From: CAWDCV01 sp963728125
GTDB taxonomy: Bacteria; Actinomycetota; Actinomycetes; CAWDCV01
Direction of reading: 5' to 3'
Length of the DNA: 64,000 bases
NCBI GenBank assembly: GCA_963728125.1
Contig: CAVSIZ010000011.1
Span: forward strand, 1 to 64,000
The notes under the pieces were generated by a model that saw only the letters and a program-made list of their open reading frames with translations, ran no database searches and was not told where the DNA came from. The translations under genes and the position numbers were made by a program. This document shows, piece after piece, positions 25,502 to 33,867 of the stretch (the first letter of the stretch is position 1; each line of letters starts with the position of its first letter).

Positions 25502-26573
25502 TCAGCGAGTGTGGGCGAGGTCGTCGGCTACCAGCTCAGCGATCTGAGCGGTGTTGAGCGCCGCGCCCTTGCGGAGGTTGTCGCCGCAGACGAAGAACTC
25601 CAGGCCGCTCGGCTCGTCCAGCGAGCGCCGCAGCCGCCCGACCCAGGTGGGGTCGGTCCCGACGACGTCGGCGGGCGTGGGGAATTCTCCCGACGGCCGG
25701 GTCATCGCAGACGACGACGCCTGGCGCATGGCTCAAGATCTCGCGCGCTGCGTCGACGTCGACGTCCCGCTCGAACACCGCGTGGACAGCGACCGAGTGC
25801 GTCGTCACGACGGGAACGCGTACGCAGGTGGCATTCACACGCAGCGTGGGCAAGCCAAGGATCTTGCGCGTCTCGCCCCGGATCTTCAGCTCCTCGGAGC
25901 TCCAGCCATCGTCCTTGAGCGACCCGGCCCAGGGCACGACGTTGAGCGCGAGCGGTGCAGGAAACGGGCCGAGGTCACCGACAGTGCCGCGCAGGTCGCC
26001 CGACCGCGTACCGAGGGACCGGTCGGAGGCGACCTTGGCGAGCTGATCTCGCAGCGCGTCGATACCCGCTTGACCGGCACCGGACGCGGCTTGGTACGAC
26101 GAGACGACCAGCTCGCGCAGGCCGTACTCCCGATGCAGCGCGCCGGCCACGACGATCATCGACAACGTCGTGCAGTTGGGATTGGCGATGATGCCGCGCG
26201 GTCGGTTGCGTGCAGCATCGGCGTTGACCTCGGGCACGACAAGCGGCACGTCGTCGTCCATACGAAATGCGCCAGAGTTGTCGACCACAACGGCGCCTCG
26301 TGCAGCAGCGATGGGTGCCCAGTGCGCGGAGACCTCGTCCGGCACATCGAACATTGCAACGTCGACACCGTCGAAGCAATCCTCGGAGAGTGCGACGACC
26401 TCGACGTCTTCGCCGCGCACCGACAGCATGCGTCCTGCTGACCGTGGCGATGCAACAAGGCGGATGTCGCCCCATACGTTCTTTCGCGTCGTAAGCAGAT
26501 CGCGCATCACCGTGCCGACAGCACCGGTTGCACCGACGACGGCAAGGGTGGGGCGTCCGGAACGTCGTGTCAT
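25502..26573 (-). CDS. asd: Aspartate-semialdehyde dehydrogenase, frameshift near the C-terminus
   Basis: Second enzyme of the aspartate family pathway: reduces aspartyl phosphate to the semialdehyde with NADPH, feeding lysine/diaminopimelate, threonine and methionine. It starts RPTLAVVGATGAVG (NADP motif), has the catalytic Cys in NPNCTT, SSYQAASGAGQAG, and VRVPVVTTHSVAVH. The frame is lost near 25690: the first frame ends in nonsense after CDDPAVG, while the next frame gives GEFPTPADVVGTDPTWVGRL and the normal end with FVCGDNLRKGAALNTAQIAEL. One extra base explains it. As asd is normally essential, a sequencing error is likely. ATGA overlap couples it to ask. Confidence 0.9.
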
Positions 26574-27841
26574 CGACCGGTACCTCCGTACACGGTGGCC
26601 ACCTCGTCGGCAGCATCGAGATCGAAGCTGCTGTGCAGCGCTGCAACAGCGATCGGGACATCGTCGCTACGGACGATTACGGAGATGCGAATCTCCGACG
26701 TCGTAATCATTTCGACGTTGACACCGGCGTCGGCGATGGCCCCGAAGAACTTCGCGGAGACACCAGGGTGGGAACGCATCCCAGCACCGACGAGTGACAC
26801 CTTGCCGATGCGGTCGTCGTACAGCAGCGTCTCGAAACCCACCTCTGGCTGCACTTTCTCCAACATCTCCATCGCGTGCCGGCCTTCGGTCATCGGCAAC
26901 GTGAAGGAGATGTCCGTGCGCGCCGTCTGCACCGACGACACGTTCTGCACGATCATGTCGATGTTGATGTCGCCATCGGCCAACGTGCGGAAGATCGCTG
27001 CGGCCTCTCCGGGCTTGTCGGGCACGCCGACGACAGTGATCTTCGCTTCACTGCGGTCGTGGGCGACCCCGGAGATGATCGCCTGTTCCATGTCAGCCTC
27101 TCCATCGGGTAGATCGCGCACCCACGTGCCCTCGCGCTGCGAGAAGGAGGATCGGACGTGCACCGGAATGCCGTATCGGCGTGCGTACTCGACGCAGCGC
27201 AGGTGCAGGATCTTGGCGCCGCATGCGGCCATCTCGAGCATCTCGGCGTACGTAATGCGCTGCAAGCGTCGTGCGGTGGGAACGAGACGCGGGTCGGCGG
27301 TGTAGACACCGTCGACGTCGCTGTAGATCTCGCAGACACCGGCGCCGAGAGCAGCGGCAAGGGCCACGGCAGTCGTGTCGGAACCGCCGCGCCCGAGCGT
27401 AGTGACGTCCTTGGTGTCCTGCGACACGCCCTGAAAACCGGCGACGATGGCGATCGAGCCCTCGTCGAGAGCTGCGCGAATTCGTCCGGGCGTGACATCG
27501 ATGATGCGCGCCTTGCCGTGGGCGGAGTCGGTGATGACGCCGGCCTGACTGCCGGTGAACGAGCGAGCATCGTGGCCCAGAGTCTTGATGGCCATCGCGA
27601 GCAGCGCCATCGAGATGCGCTCCCCCGCCGTCAGCAGCATGTCGAGCTCACGACCGAACGGCAGCGGCGTCACCCGCTCGGCGAGATCGATCAGCTCGTC
27701 CGTGGTATCGCCCATCGCGCTAACGACAACAACGACCTCGTCACCGGCGCGCTTCGCCGCAACGATCCGCTGCGCGACCCGCTTGATCCCCTCGGCATCG
27801 GAAACGGATGAGCCGCCGTACTTCTGCACGAGCAGCCCCAC
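26570..27841 (-). CDS. ask: Aspartate kinase
   Basis: 423-residue first enzyme of the aspartate pathway: ATP-dependent phosphorylation of aspartate. It starts MGLLVQKYGGSSVSDAEGI (substrate/ATP loop), contains GRGGSDTTAVALAAALGA, and has two C-terminal ACT domains (about 265-340 and 345-415: AAIFRTLADGDINIDMIVQN and AKFFGAIADAGVNVEMITTSEIRISV) for lysine/threonine feedback. Length and layout match the actinobacterial enzyme, which also gives a short beta subunit from an internal start. It precedes asd with a 4-base overlap, the classic ask-asd operon. Confidence 0.95.
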   Translation of the reverse strand: MGLLVQKYGGSSVSDAEGIKRVAQRIVAAKRAGDEVVVVVSAMGDTTDELIDLAERVTPLPFGRELDMLLTAGERISMALLAMAIKTLGHDARSFTGSQAGVITDSAHGKARIIDVTPGRIRAALDEGSIAIVAGFQGVSQDTKDVTTLGRGGSDTTAVALAAALGAGVCEIYSDVDGVYTADPRLVPTARRLQRITYAEMLEMAACGAKILHLRCVEYARRYGIPVHVRSSFSQREGTWVRDLPDGEADMEQAIISGVAHDRSEAKITVVGVPDKPGEAAAIFRTLADGDINIDMIVQNVSSVQTARTDISFTLPMTEGRHAMEMLEKVQPEVGFETLLYDDRIGKVSLVGAGMRSHPGVSAKFFGAIADAGVNVEMITTSEIRISVIVRSDDVPIAVAALHSSFDLDAADEVATVYGGTGR

Positions 27842-27940
27842 GCGATCCCCTTCGGCCCTCCGCTTCGTCCCCGCGCCCCAGCGCGCCGATGGCCGAGTCT
27901 AGCTAGCGCTGCTGAACAGGCGAATCGCCTTACGCGACGG

Positions 27941-28546
27941 CTACTCGGCGCCGGTCGCTTCGGCGGCGACCTGGGCGAGCAGGCGTTGCTCCGCTGCCGT
28001 CTCGTCGTCGATGCGGGCGTCGAGACGGACGTGCGCCACGACCGACTGCAACGCGCGCAGCGCCGCGCTTCCGGTCGCTCCCCAGTTGCTCAGGTAGGAG
28101 AACTGCCACCACCACAGCGCCTCGTTCAGCCGGCCCTCCGAGTAGTGCGTCAGCCCGTGAATGAGGTCGAGCGCCACGTCGGCGAGGTCGTCGGACAGCC
28201 GTGATCGAATGACCTCGGGCTCGTCGGCGTAGGGGTCGAACACCTCCGCGTACTCATCGATCGGCGCGAGCAGGGCGGCCAGGTCTTCGCGCAGGGTGTC
28301 GGCATCCGGCTCGTAGCCGGCGTCGGGTTCGTACTGCTCGTGCGGGATGACATCCGCGATCGCACCCAGCCGACCGCCGGCGAGTAGCAGCTGCGAAACC
28401 TCGAGGAGGAGCACCGACACAGCGCTGTCCGGCGAGTCGCCGCGTGCGACTTCGGCGACGGCCGCGACATAGGCCTGAATCTGGCCCGCGATGTCCTCGG
28501 TGAATGCGCTGAGGTCGTCGTCCTGATTCACGGTCTGGTCAGACAT
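27941..28546 (-). CDS. DUF5063 domain protein
   Basis: 201 residues, acidic and helical, matching the actinobacterial DUF5063 family that almost always sits beside recR. It starts at MSDQTVNQDDDLSAFTEDIAGQIQ and contains DLIHGLTHYSEGRLNEALWWWQFSYLSNWG, the conserved core with several Trp. The start overlaps recR's end by 8 bases, so it is the last gene of the ybaB-recR operon. The role is unknown, possibly linked to recombination repair by context only. Confidence 0.85.
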   Translation of the reverse strand: MSDQTVNQDDDLSAFTEDIAGQIQAYVAAVAEVARGDSPDSAVSVLLLEVSQLLLAGGRLGAIADVIPHEQYEPDAGYEPDADTLREDLAALLAPIDEYAEVFDPYADEPEVIRSRLSDDLADVALDLIHGLTHYSEGRLNEALWWWQFSYLSNWGATGSAALRALQSVVAHVRLDARIDDETAAEQRLLAQVAAEATGAE

Positions 28547-29138
28547 CGAGCAACCGCCTCCCCTCGAAGGCTCGTCCCAGCGTGACCTCGTCCGCATACT
28601 CAAGGTCACCGCCGACAGGAAGTCCACTAGCCAGCCGCGTCACGCGCAAACCCATCGGCTTGATCAGGCGTGCGAGGTACGTCGCGGTCGCCTCGCCCTC
28701 GAGGTTGGGATCGGTCGCGAGGATCAGCTCGGTGATCGTCCCGTCGGCCAATCGCGTCATCAGCTCGCGAACCCGAAGGTCGTCGGGACCGATGCCCTCG
28801 ATCGGGCTGATGGCGCCGCCGAGGACGTGGTAGCGGCCGCGGAACTCCCGGGTGCGTTCGATGGCGACGACGTCCTTGGGCTCCTCGACGACGCACAGCA
28901 CGGCGGGATCGCGGCGCAGGTCGAGGCAGATCCGGCACTCCTCGGCCTCGGAGACGTTGCCGCAGGTCCGGCAGAATCGCACCTTTTCCTTGACTTCGAC
29001 CAGCGCCGAGACGAGCCGCCGCACGTCGGCCGGATCGGCGGCGAGCAGGTAGAACGCGATTCGCTGGGCGCCCTTGGGACCGATACCGGGTAGCCGCCCC
29101 AGCTCGTCGATCAGGTCCTGGACGACGCCCTCGTACAC
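28539..29138 (-). CDS. recR: Recombination mediator RecR
   Basis: 199-residue protein that works with RecF/RecO to load RecA on gapped DNA. It begins (GTG) YEGVVQDLIDELGRLPGIGPKGAQRIAFYLL, a helix-hairpin-helix. The C4 zinc finger is FCRTCGNVSEAEECRICLD near residue 60, and a Toprim domain follows (LCVVEEPKDVVAIERT to ATDPNLEGEATATYLARL). GTG 29138 is 5 bases after the ybaB stop. Length matches the family. Confidence 0.95.
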   Translation of the reverse strand: MYEGVVQDLIDELGRLPGIGPKGAQRIAFYLLAADPADVRRLVSALVEVKEKVRFCRTCGNVSEAEECRICLDLRRDPAVLCVVEEPKDVVAIERTREFRGRYHVLGGAISPIEGIGPDDLRVRELMTRLADGTITELILATDPNLEGEATATYLARLIKPMGLRVTRLASGLPVGGDLEYADEVTLGRAFEGRRLLDV

Positions 29139-29143
29139 CGTGC

Positions 29144-29515
29144 CTACTGACCCGGCAGGCCGGGAAGTCCGCCGGGGCCGCTCAGATCGGGCCCGCCCAT
29201 CCCACCGAACGCTCCGGCCAGTGGCCCCATCGTCTGCGCCTGCAGGTCGTTGGCATTGTTCGTGGCGTCGCGGACGGCGGCCAGGATGAGATCGGCGAGC
29301 GTTTCTGTGTCGTCGGGGTCGACGGCCTGCGGGTCGATGGTCAACCCGGTGAGCTCGCCGGTGCCGGTGACGGTCGCCGTCACCAAGCCGCCGCCGGCGC
29401 TGCCCTCGACCTTCGTCTGGGCGAGTCGCTCCTGCGCGTCCATCAACTGCTGCTGCATCTGCTGCGCCTGCTGGAGGAGCTGCTGCATGTCGGGAGTACC
29501 CCCACCGGGGAACAC
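29144..29515 (-). CDS. ybaB: YbaB/EbfC nucleoid-associated protein
   Basis: 123-residue dimeric DNA-binding protein. The N-terminal glutamine-rich helix (PDMQQLLQQAQQMQQQLMDAQERL) forms the dimer arms, then GLVTATVTGTGELTGLTIDPQAVD and a helix with LADLILAAVRDATNNAN, ending in a Gly/Pro-rich tail. GTG 29515 is chosen because GAGGAG lies six bases upstream and VFPGGG is the usual actinobacterial start. Upstream of recR as in most bacteria, where it usually follows dnaX; here a remnant region separates it from dnaX. Confidence 0.93.
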   Translation of the reverse strand: MFPGGGTPDMQQLLQQAQQMQQQLMDAQERLAQTKVEGSAGGGLVTATVTGTGELTGLTIDPQAVDPDDTETLADLILAAVRDATNNANDLQAQTMGPLAGAFGGMGGPDLSGPGGLPGLPGQ

Positions 29516-29553
29516 GATCCACTCCTCGCCTCGACGTCGGTCGTGCACCGACC

Positions 29554-29997
29554 CTATGCCCCGCCACTGCTCTCAGCCGTCAGCGGGCAACGGCCGAGCA
29601 GCTCGCGCATCTGTTGCGGCAGCTCCCGCGGACAGCGAAGAGGCGCATTGAAGAGCAGTCGTACGTCCCGGGCCATCCCGTTGCCCGGAATCGCCCGCAG
29701 TACCAGGCCATAGCGATCCAACCGCACCGGTACGACGCGATCCGCCACCCGGCGGAGGTCGACCGGAATGAGACCGGAATGAGAGGTGAGCGTCACGACC
29801 TCGTCGGCGTGCTCACTGATGATGTGCTCGAGGAGGCCGGCTTCGACGTCGGCGAGCAGGTCGGGCGTCGCTGCGGCGTAGTCCTCACCGTCGACGTAGC
29901 TGTCGTGACCGTCGGTTTCGACGACGACCTCGGCGACATCCACGTACAGCACAGTCCGGCCATGCCCGATTGGGCAACACGGGGTCAAGCGACGCAA
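29554..29997 (-). pseudogene. DUF2470-like protein, N-terminally truncated
   Basis: The readable part carries YAAATPDLLADVEAGLLEHIISEHADEV, VVPVRLDRYGLVLRAI and ARDVRLLFNAPLRCPRELPQQMRELLG, which resembles the C-terminal DUF2470 region of heme-utilisation-like proteins. Full members have an extra N-terminal half. Here the sequence just upstream (from about 29966) already belongs to the oppositely oriented S4 remnant, so the N-terminus seems lost at a rearrangement joint. The first codons (MRRLTPCCPIGHG) are antisense of that remnant. It could still be expressed from an internal GTG; function is doubtful. Confidence 0.5.
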
Positions 29998-30224
29998 GGA
30001 GTCCGACTACGGGGTGCGGCTGCGGGAGAAGCAGCGGCTGCGCGCAGTACGACCTGCGCGAAACGCAGCTGCGGCGGGTGTTCGAGCGCGCGCGGCGGCG
30101 CGGCGGCAAGACCGGCGACGTGAACCTGCCGAGCCTCACCGCACAGCTCGTCCGCCGGCCCGAGCGACGAGAGATTCCGGTGGTCTGTGACGAGCAGCTG
30201 GTGGTCGAGCACTACTCGCGCTGA
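29966..30224 (+). pseudogene. Ribosomal protein S4 (rpsD) remnant with internal deletion
   Basis: The plus strand reads GQHGVKRRKESDYGVRLREKQRLRA, then after a two-base deletion near 30044 the next frame continues QYDLRETQLRRVFERARRRGGKTGD. Both are the N-terminal core of 30S protein S4. The sequence then jumps straight to NLPSLTAQLVRRPERREIPVVCDEQLVVEHYSR-stop, the S4 C-terminus. The intervening RNA-binding S4 domain (about 90 residues) and the first 40 or so residues are missing. It is a dead paralogue; the cell must have another rpsD. Confidence 0.82.
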
Positions 30225-30235
30225 TCGACAGCGCG

Positions 30236-32071
30236 TCAGGACGCCTCGAACTCCCCGATCTTGCGCGCACCCAACATCCGCTGGACGAGATCGGCGCCCG
30301 ACTCACCGTCGCCGACCAGCTCGTCGTCGGCGCTCACCTCTTCATCAGCGATGAGGCTGGGCGCAGCCTGCCTGCCCGAGCTTCCCGACGACGCGGCCAC
30401 CGTCGCGTCCGGCGTCGACGCAGCCGCCCGGCGGCCCGGGTCGATGATCGTCTCGACCTGCCAGTCGACGCCGAGCTTCTCGATCAGCGCAAGCTGCAAG
30501 ATGTCTGGGCTGCCGCTCTGGGTGAACGCGCGCTTGGCGCCCTCGGACGAGAACGCCACTGTGAGCACCCGACCGTCCAGCGCGGCAATCTGAGCGTTGT
30601 CGAGCAAGATCATCCAGGAGTAGCGGCGATGGCGCTTGACCTCGTCCAGGATCTCCGGCCACATCCGCCGGATGCCCGGCAGGTCGATGCCGGTCGGGCC
30701 GACCGCGGCAGGCTGCTGCTCCGATGCCGGCGGGGAGCTCGCGGCAGCCGGCTCGGCCGACACCGCAGGCGGAGTCACGGAAACCGCCGGTTGCTCCACC
30801 ACCGGCCGCTCCGCCACGGGCTGTGTGGGCTGCGACTGGGTGGGCTGCGACTGGGTGGGCTGCGCCTGTGTAGGCGGCGGCTGTGTTGGCGGCGAGCTGG
30901 GGACGCTGGCCATCGCTAGCCGGCGCTCCATCCGGTCCAGTCGCGCGGCGACGCCGCGATCGGTGTCGTCGGCCCCGGGCAGCAGGACGCGGGCGCAAAT
31001 CAGCTCGAGCTGGAGCCGCGGCGCCGTCGCTCCCCGCATCTCGGTGAGACCCGCGTTGACAAGATCCGCGGCCCGGGTGAGCTCCGCGGTCCCCAACCGC
31101 CTGGCCTGGGCGTCCATCCGCTCGAGCTGGTCTTCGGGACAGTCGACGAGGCCCTTGCTCGCGGCATCGGGGACGGCGGCCAGCACGATGAGGTCGCGCA
31201 GCCGCTCCAGCAGGTCGGTCACGAACCGGCGCGGATCGTGGCCACCCTCGATGACCCGGTCGACGACGGTGAAGACCGTGGCGGCATCGGACGCGGCGAA
31301 CGCGTCGACGACGTCGTCGAGCAGGGTCGCGTCGGTGTAGCCGAGCAGCGACGTCGCCATCGCGTACGTCACTCCGCCCGGTCCGGCCCCAGCGAACAGC
31401 TGGTCGAGCACCGACATCGCGTCGCGCGCCGATCCGGCACCGGCGCGGACGACGAGGGGCAGCACGCCCGGCTCGACGGACACCTGCTCCTGCTCGCATA
31501 GTCGGGCCAGATGATCGCGCAGCACCCCCGGCGGGATGAGCCGGAACGGGTAGTGATGCGTACGGGAGCGGATGGTCCCGATGACCTTGTCCGGCTCGGT
31601 TGTCGCGAAGACGAACTTCACGAACTCCGGCGGCTCTTCGACGAGCTTCAGCAGCGCGTTGAACGCGGCCGCCGTCACCATGTGTGCCTCGTCGATGATG
31701 TAGATCTTGAAACGTGACGAGACGGGCGCGTAGAACGCTCGCTCGCGCAGGTCGCGGGCATCGTCGACGCCGTTGTGGCTTGCGGCGTCGATCTCGATGA
31801 CGTCGAGGCTGCCGGGACCGTTCGGCGCCAGGCTGATGCACGAGTCGCAGACGCCGCACGGGTCTGGCGTCGGGCCCTTCACACAGTTCAGCGATCGAGC
31901 CAGGATGCGCGCGCTCGTCGTCTTGCCGCAGCCGCGCGGCCCCGAGAAAAGGTAGGCGTGGTGCACTCGATCGTTGCGCAACGCCTGCTGCAACGGCTCG
32001 GTGACGTGCTCCTGGCCGACCACCTCGGCGAACGTCGCCGGGCGGTACTTCCGATAGAGGGCCAGCGCCAC
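30236..32071 (-). CDS. dnaX: DNA polymerase III subunits gamma and tau
   Basis: 611-residue clamp-loader ATPase. Residues 1-240 are AAA+: MALALYRKYRPATFAEVVGQEHV, Walker A GPRGCGKTT (about 44), zinc cysteines in LNCVKGPTPDPCGVCDSC, Walker B IYIIDEAHM, and the sensor-2 region GSARDAMSVLDQL. A helical collar follows to about 365, then a Pro/Gln/Thr linker with PTQ repeats (about 390-420), and a C-terminal tau domain (PGIRRMWPEILDEVKRHRRYSWMIL). The first codons immediately match the family, fixing the start at 32071. No frameshift-slip site for a short gamma form was identified. Confidence 0.95.
   Translation of the reverse strand: MALALYRKYRPATFAEVVGQEHVTEPLQQALRNDRVHHAYLFSGPRGCGKTTSARILARSLNCVKGPTPDPCGVCDSCISLAPNGPGSLDVIEIDAASHNGVDDARDLRERAFYAPVSSRFKIYIIDEAHMVTAAAFNALLKLVEEPPEFVKFVFATTEPDKVIGTIRSRTHHYPFRLIPPGVLRDHLARLCEQEQVSVEPGVLPLVVRAGAGSARDAMSVLDQLFAGAGPGGVTYAMATSLLGYTDATLLDDVVDAFAASDAATVFTVVDRVIEGGHDPRRFVTDLLERLRDLIVLAAVPDAASKGLVDCPEDQLERMDAQARRLGTAELTRAADLVNAGLTEMRGATAPRLQLELICARVLLPGADDTDRGVAARLDRMERRLAMASVPSSPPTQPPPTQAQPTQSQPTQSQPTQPVAERPVVEQPAVSVTPPAVSAEPAAASSPPASEQQPAAVGPTGIDLPGIRRMWPEILDEVKRHRRYSWMILLDNAQIAALDGRVLTVAFSSEGAKRAFTQSGSPDILQLALIEKLGVDWQVETIIDPGRRAAASTPDATVAASSGSSGRQAAPSLIADEEVSADDELVGDGESGADLVQRMLGARKIGEFEAS
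30821..30895 (-). repeat. 15-bp tandem repeat in dnaX linker
   Basis: The unit GACTGGGTGGGCTGC recurs about three times exactly, with degenerate units on both sides, encoding PTQSQ/PTQPQ repeats of the tau linker. Length variation here would change the linker only. Confidence 0.7.
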
Positions 32072-32136
32072 GCCTCGACCCTAGCCGTCCGTTGAGACAG
32101 GCCGATCAGGTGCGTCCACAGGCCACCAGAACAGCT

Positions 32137-32781
32137 TCAGTGATCTCGGCGCAGGAACGGAATGCGGTCGATCACGATCAGCAGCAGCAGGGTGTACAAC
32201 CCCCACACCGGTTCGATGAATGCCACGCCAAAAGCGAGCACGAGCACGAGCAACGCCCGAGCGCTACCACCGATACGGTCACGCATGACCGCGTCGGTCC
32301 CGTACGGTCGCCGCAATCGCGGTCGCCGCTGAATCAACCAGGTCTGTGCCGTGATGAGCAATGTGTTCGCAACAAGGGTCCCCAAGTACACGTGAACTCC
32401 GGTCGGCGAGAGCCCGGACTCGGTGCTCAGCAGCGCTGTGGGAACGGGCAGGAACACGATCGTCAGCAACCAGTACGAGTTGAGGGCGAGCAACGGTTGG
32501 CTGTAGTCCGCGAGGACTTGCCACAGTCCGCGGTGCACCGACCAGAGGGCAGACACGACGATGAACGACAGGGCGAAGGAGTAGAAGTCCTGCCAGTGGT
32601 CGGCGAGCACCTCGGCAACCGAGCCTCGGGTCGCCTCCTGAGCAACGTCGACGAGGGGCAGGACGAGCAGCGTCAGCGCGATGGCCACGGCAGCGTCGGT
32701 GAACGTGATCGTCCGCTCGAGCGTGTGCCGGCGCGCGTCCCGTTCGGAGGCGGCCATCGTCTCGGCGTCGGACATCGCCAT
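32137..32781 (-). CDS. TMEM175-family (DUF1211) potassium channel protein
   Basis: 214-residue membrane protein. The first helix has the family signature RTITFTDAAVAIALTLLVLPL, a variant of the R-x3-FSD motif that lines the pore of bacterial TMEM175 channels. About five further helices follow (SFALSFIVVSALWSVHRGL, NSYWLLTIVFLPVPTALL, LGTLVANTLLITAQTWLI, ALLVLVLAFGVAFIEPVWGLYTLLLLIVI). Family members conduct K+ as tetramers. The gene is alone, between dnaX and the SRP RNA. Confidence 0.85.
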   Translation of the reverse strand: MAMSDAETMAASERDARRHTLERTITFTDAAVAIALTLLVLPLVDVAQEATRGSVAEVLADHWQDFYSFALSFIVVSALWSVHRGLWQVLADYSQPLLALNSYWLLTIVFLPVPTALLSTESGLSPTGVHVYLGTLVANTLLITAQTWLIQRRPRLRRPYGTDAVMRDRIGGSARALLVLVLAFGVAFIEPVWGLYTLLLLIVIDRIPFLRRDH

Positions 32782-32823
32782 GGTCCTACCACAGGTCGAT
32801 GGTCACGCTGGTGCAGACACGAG

Positions 32824-32912
32824 GACCCCCCGCGCACCCGCCAGAGCCCTCTGACCCTTGCTGCCTTCCGGCCCTGGGGGAGTTGAGAGGGAGTGACGCC
32901 GCACGGGGGGTC
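32824..32912 (-). ncRNA. ffs: Signal recognition particle RNA, small bacterial type
   Basis: Read on the minus strand, GACCCCCCG at the 5' end pairs with CGGGGGGTC at the 3' end. The apical part contains CAGGGCCGGAAGGCAGCAAGGGTC, holding the conserved GGAA-type tetraloop side and the AGCA-bearing asymmetric loop that binds Ffh. About 90 nucleotides form the single long hairpin of the 4.5S type. Location between dnaX and tRNA-Ser is common in actinobacteria. End points are set by the terminal helix and may be a few bases off. Confidence 0.92.
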
Positions 32913-33000
32913 GGTTCCACTGTACCGATGCCCTCCCCATGCCAACGAGGCTGTCTCCATGCCAGGAAGAGACCGTCTCGTGACCGGTACCCTCTGCGAC

Positions 33001-33085
33001 GGAGGATTCGCCTAGTGGCCTAGGGCGCACGCTTGGAAAGCGTGTTGGGGGCAACCCCTCGAGGGTTCGAATCCCTCATCCTCCG
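33001..33085 (+). tRNA. tRNA-Ser (anticodon GGA)
   Basis: GGAGGAT (33001-33007) pairs with ATCCTCC (33078-33084), discriminator G at 33085. The anticodon arm CACGC-TTGGAAA-GCGTG gives GGA. A long variable arm (GGGGGCAACCCC) and the T-arm GAGGGTTCGAATCCCTC mark a class II serine tRNA. CCA is not encoded. Confidence 0.97.
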
Positions 33086-33186
33086 CAATCGGTTGTCCGC
33101 ACATCCTCCACGCGTTTCCCCGCGCGGACTGGTTCGTCGGGTACGTCTGTTCCGCGTGTCGTGTACCGGAGGAACCAGCAAATGGA

Positions 33187-33702
33187 GTGGCACGTGCTGG
33201 GCAGACTGAACCCGTGCGGACCGTCGACGCAACGCCCGCGGACTGGGACGAGATCTGGCCCATCCTCCGCCACGTCGCCGCGGCTGGCGACACCTTCTGC
33301 TGGCCACGCGACATCACCGAGGACCACGCACGAACGGTGTGGATGGCTCCCCCGCCGAACCGGATCCTTGTCCTGCGGGACGAGACCGGTGCCATCGTCG
33401 GCACCTCGACGCTTCACCCCAACCATGACGGCCCCGCCGCCCACGTCGCCAACGCCAGCTTCGCCGTCGACCCGCGGCACCGGGGCCGCGGTGTGGGACG
33501 CCGACTCGCCGAGGACACCCTGACCGAGGCACGCGCCGAGGGCTATCGCGCCATGCAGTTCAACGCGGTGGTGGAAGCCAATACCGCGGCAGTCGCCCTC
33601 TGGAAGTCACTCGGGTTCCGGGTGCTCGCCACGGTTCCCGACGCCTTTCTGCATCCGACGCTCGGGTACGTCGGACTCCACGTCATGCACCGAACACTGT
33701 GA
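33187..33702 (+). CDS. GNAT family N-acetyltransferase
   Basis: 171-residue acetyl-CoA-dependent N-acetyltransferase; the substrate is unknown. Motif A (VDPRHRGRGVGRRLAEDTLTEA, about 98-119) with the pyrophosphate loop RGRGVG binds CoA, and motif B is NAVVEANTAAVALWKSLGFRVLATVPDAF. An early strand VRTVDATPADWDEIWPIL opens the fold. GTG 33187 is listed; GTG 33214, at the first domain residue, is an alternative since neither has a strong ribosome-binding site. Monocistronic, behind tRNA-Ser. Confidence 0.88.
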   Translation: MARAGQTEPVRTVDATPADWDEIWPILRHVAAAGDTFCWPRDITEDHARTVWMAPPPNRILVLRDETGAIVGTSTLHPNHDGPAAHVANASFAVDPRHRGRGVGRRLAEDTLTEARAEGYRAMQFNAVVEANTAAVALWKSLGFRVLATVPDAFLHPTLGYVGLHVMHRTL

Positions 33703-33867
33703 CCGTTTACTCCGATTGAGGCGGTGCCGACCTTCGTGACGCACCGTGTTTGTCGTCGGCTTCCCCTTTACGCGCGTTCGTGTCACAGCTAGCGTCCGGC
33801 GACGGGGGGCGACCTGCGCCTCGTACCGGGCTGCCACGAGCGGCCCCGACCTCGAAGGGGAGGCTGT

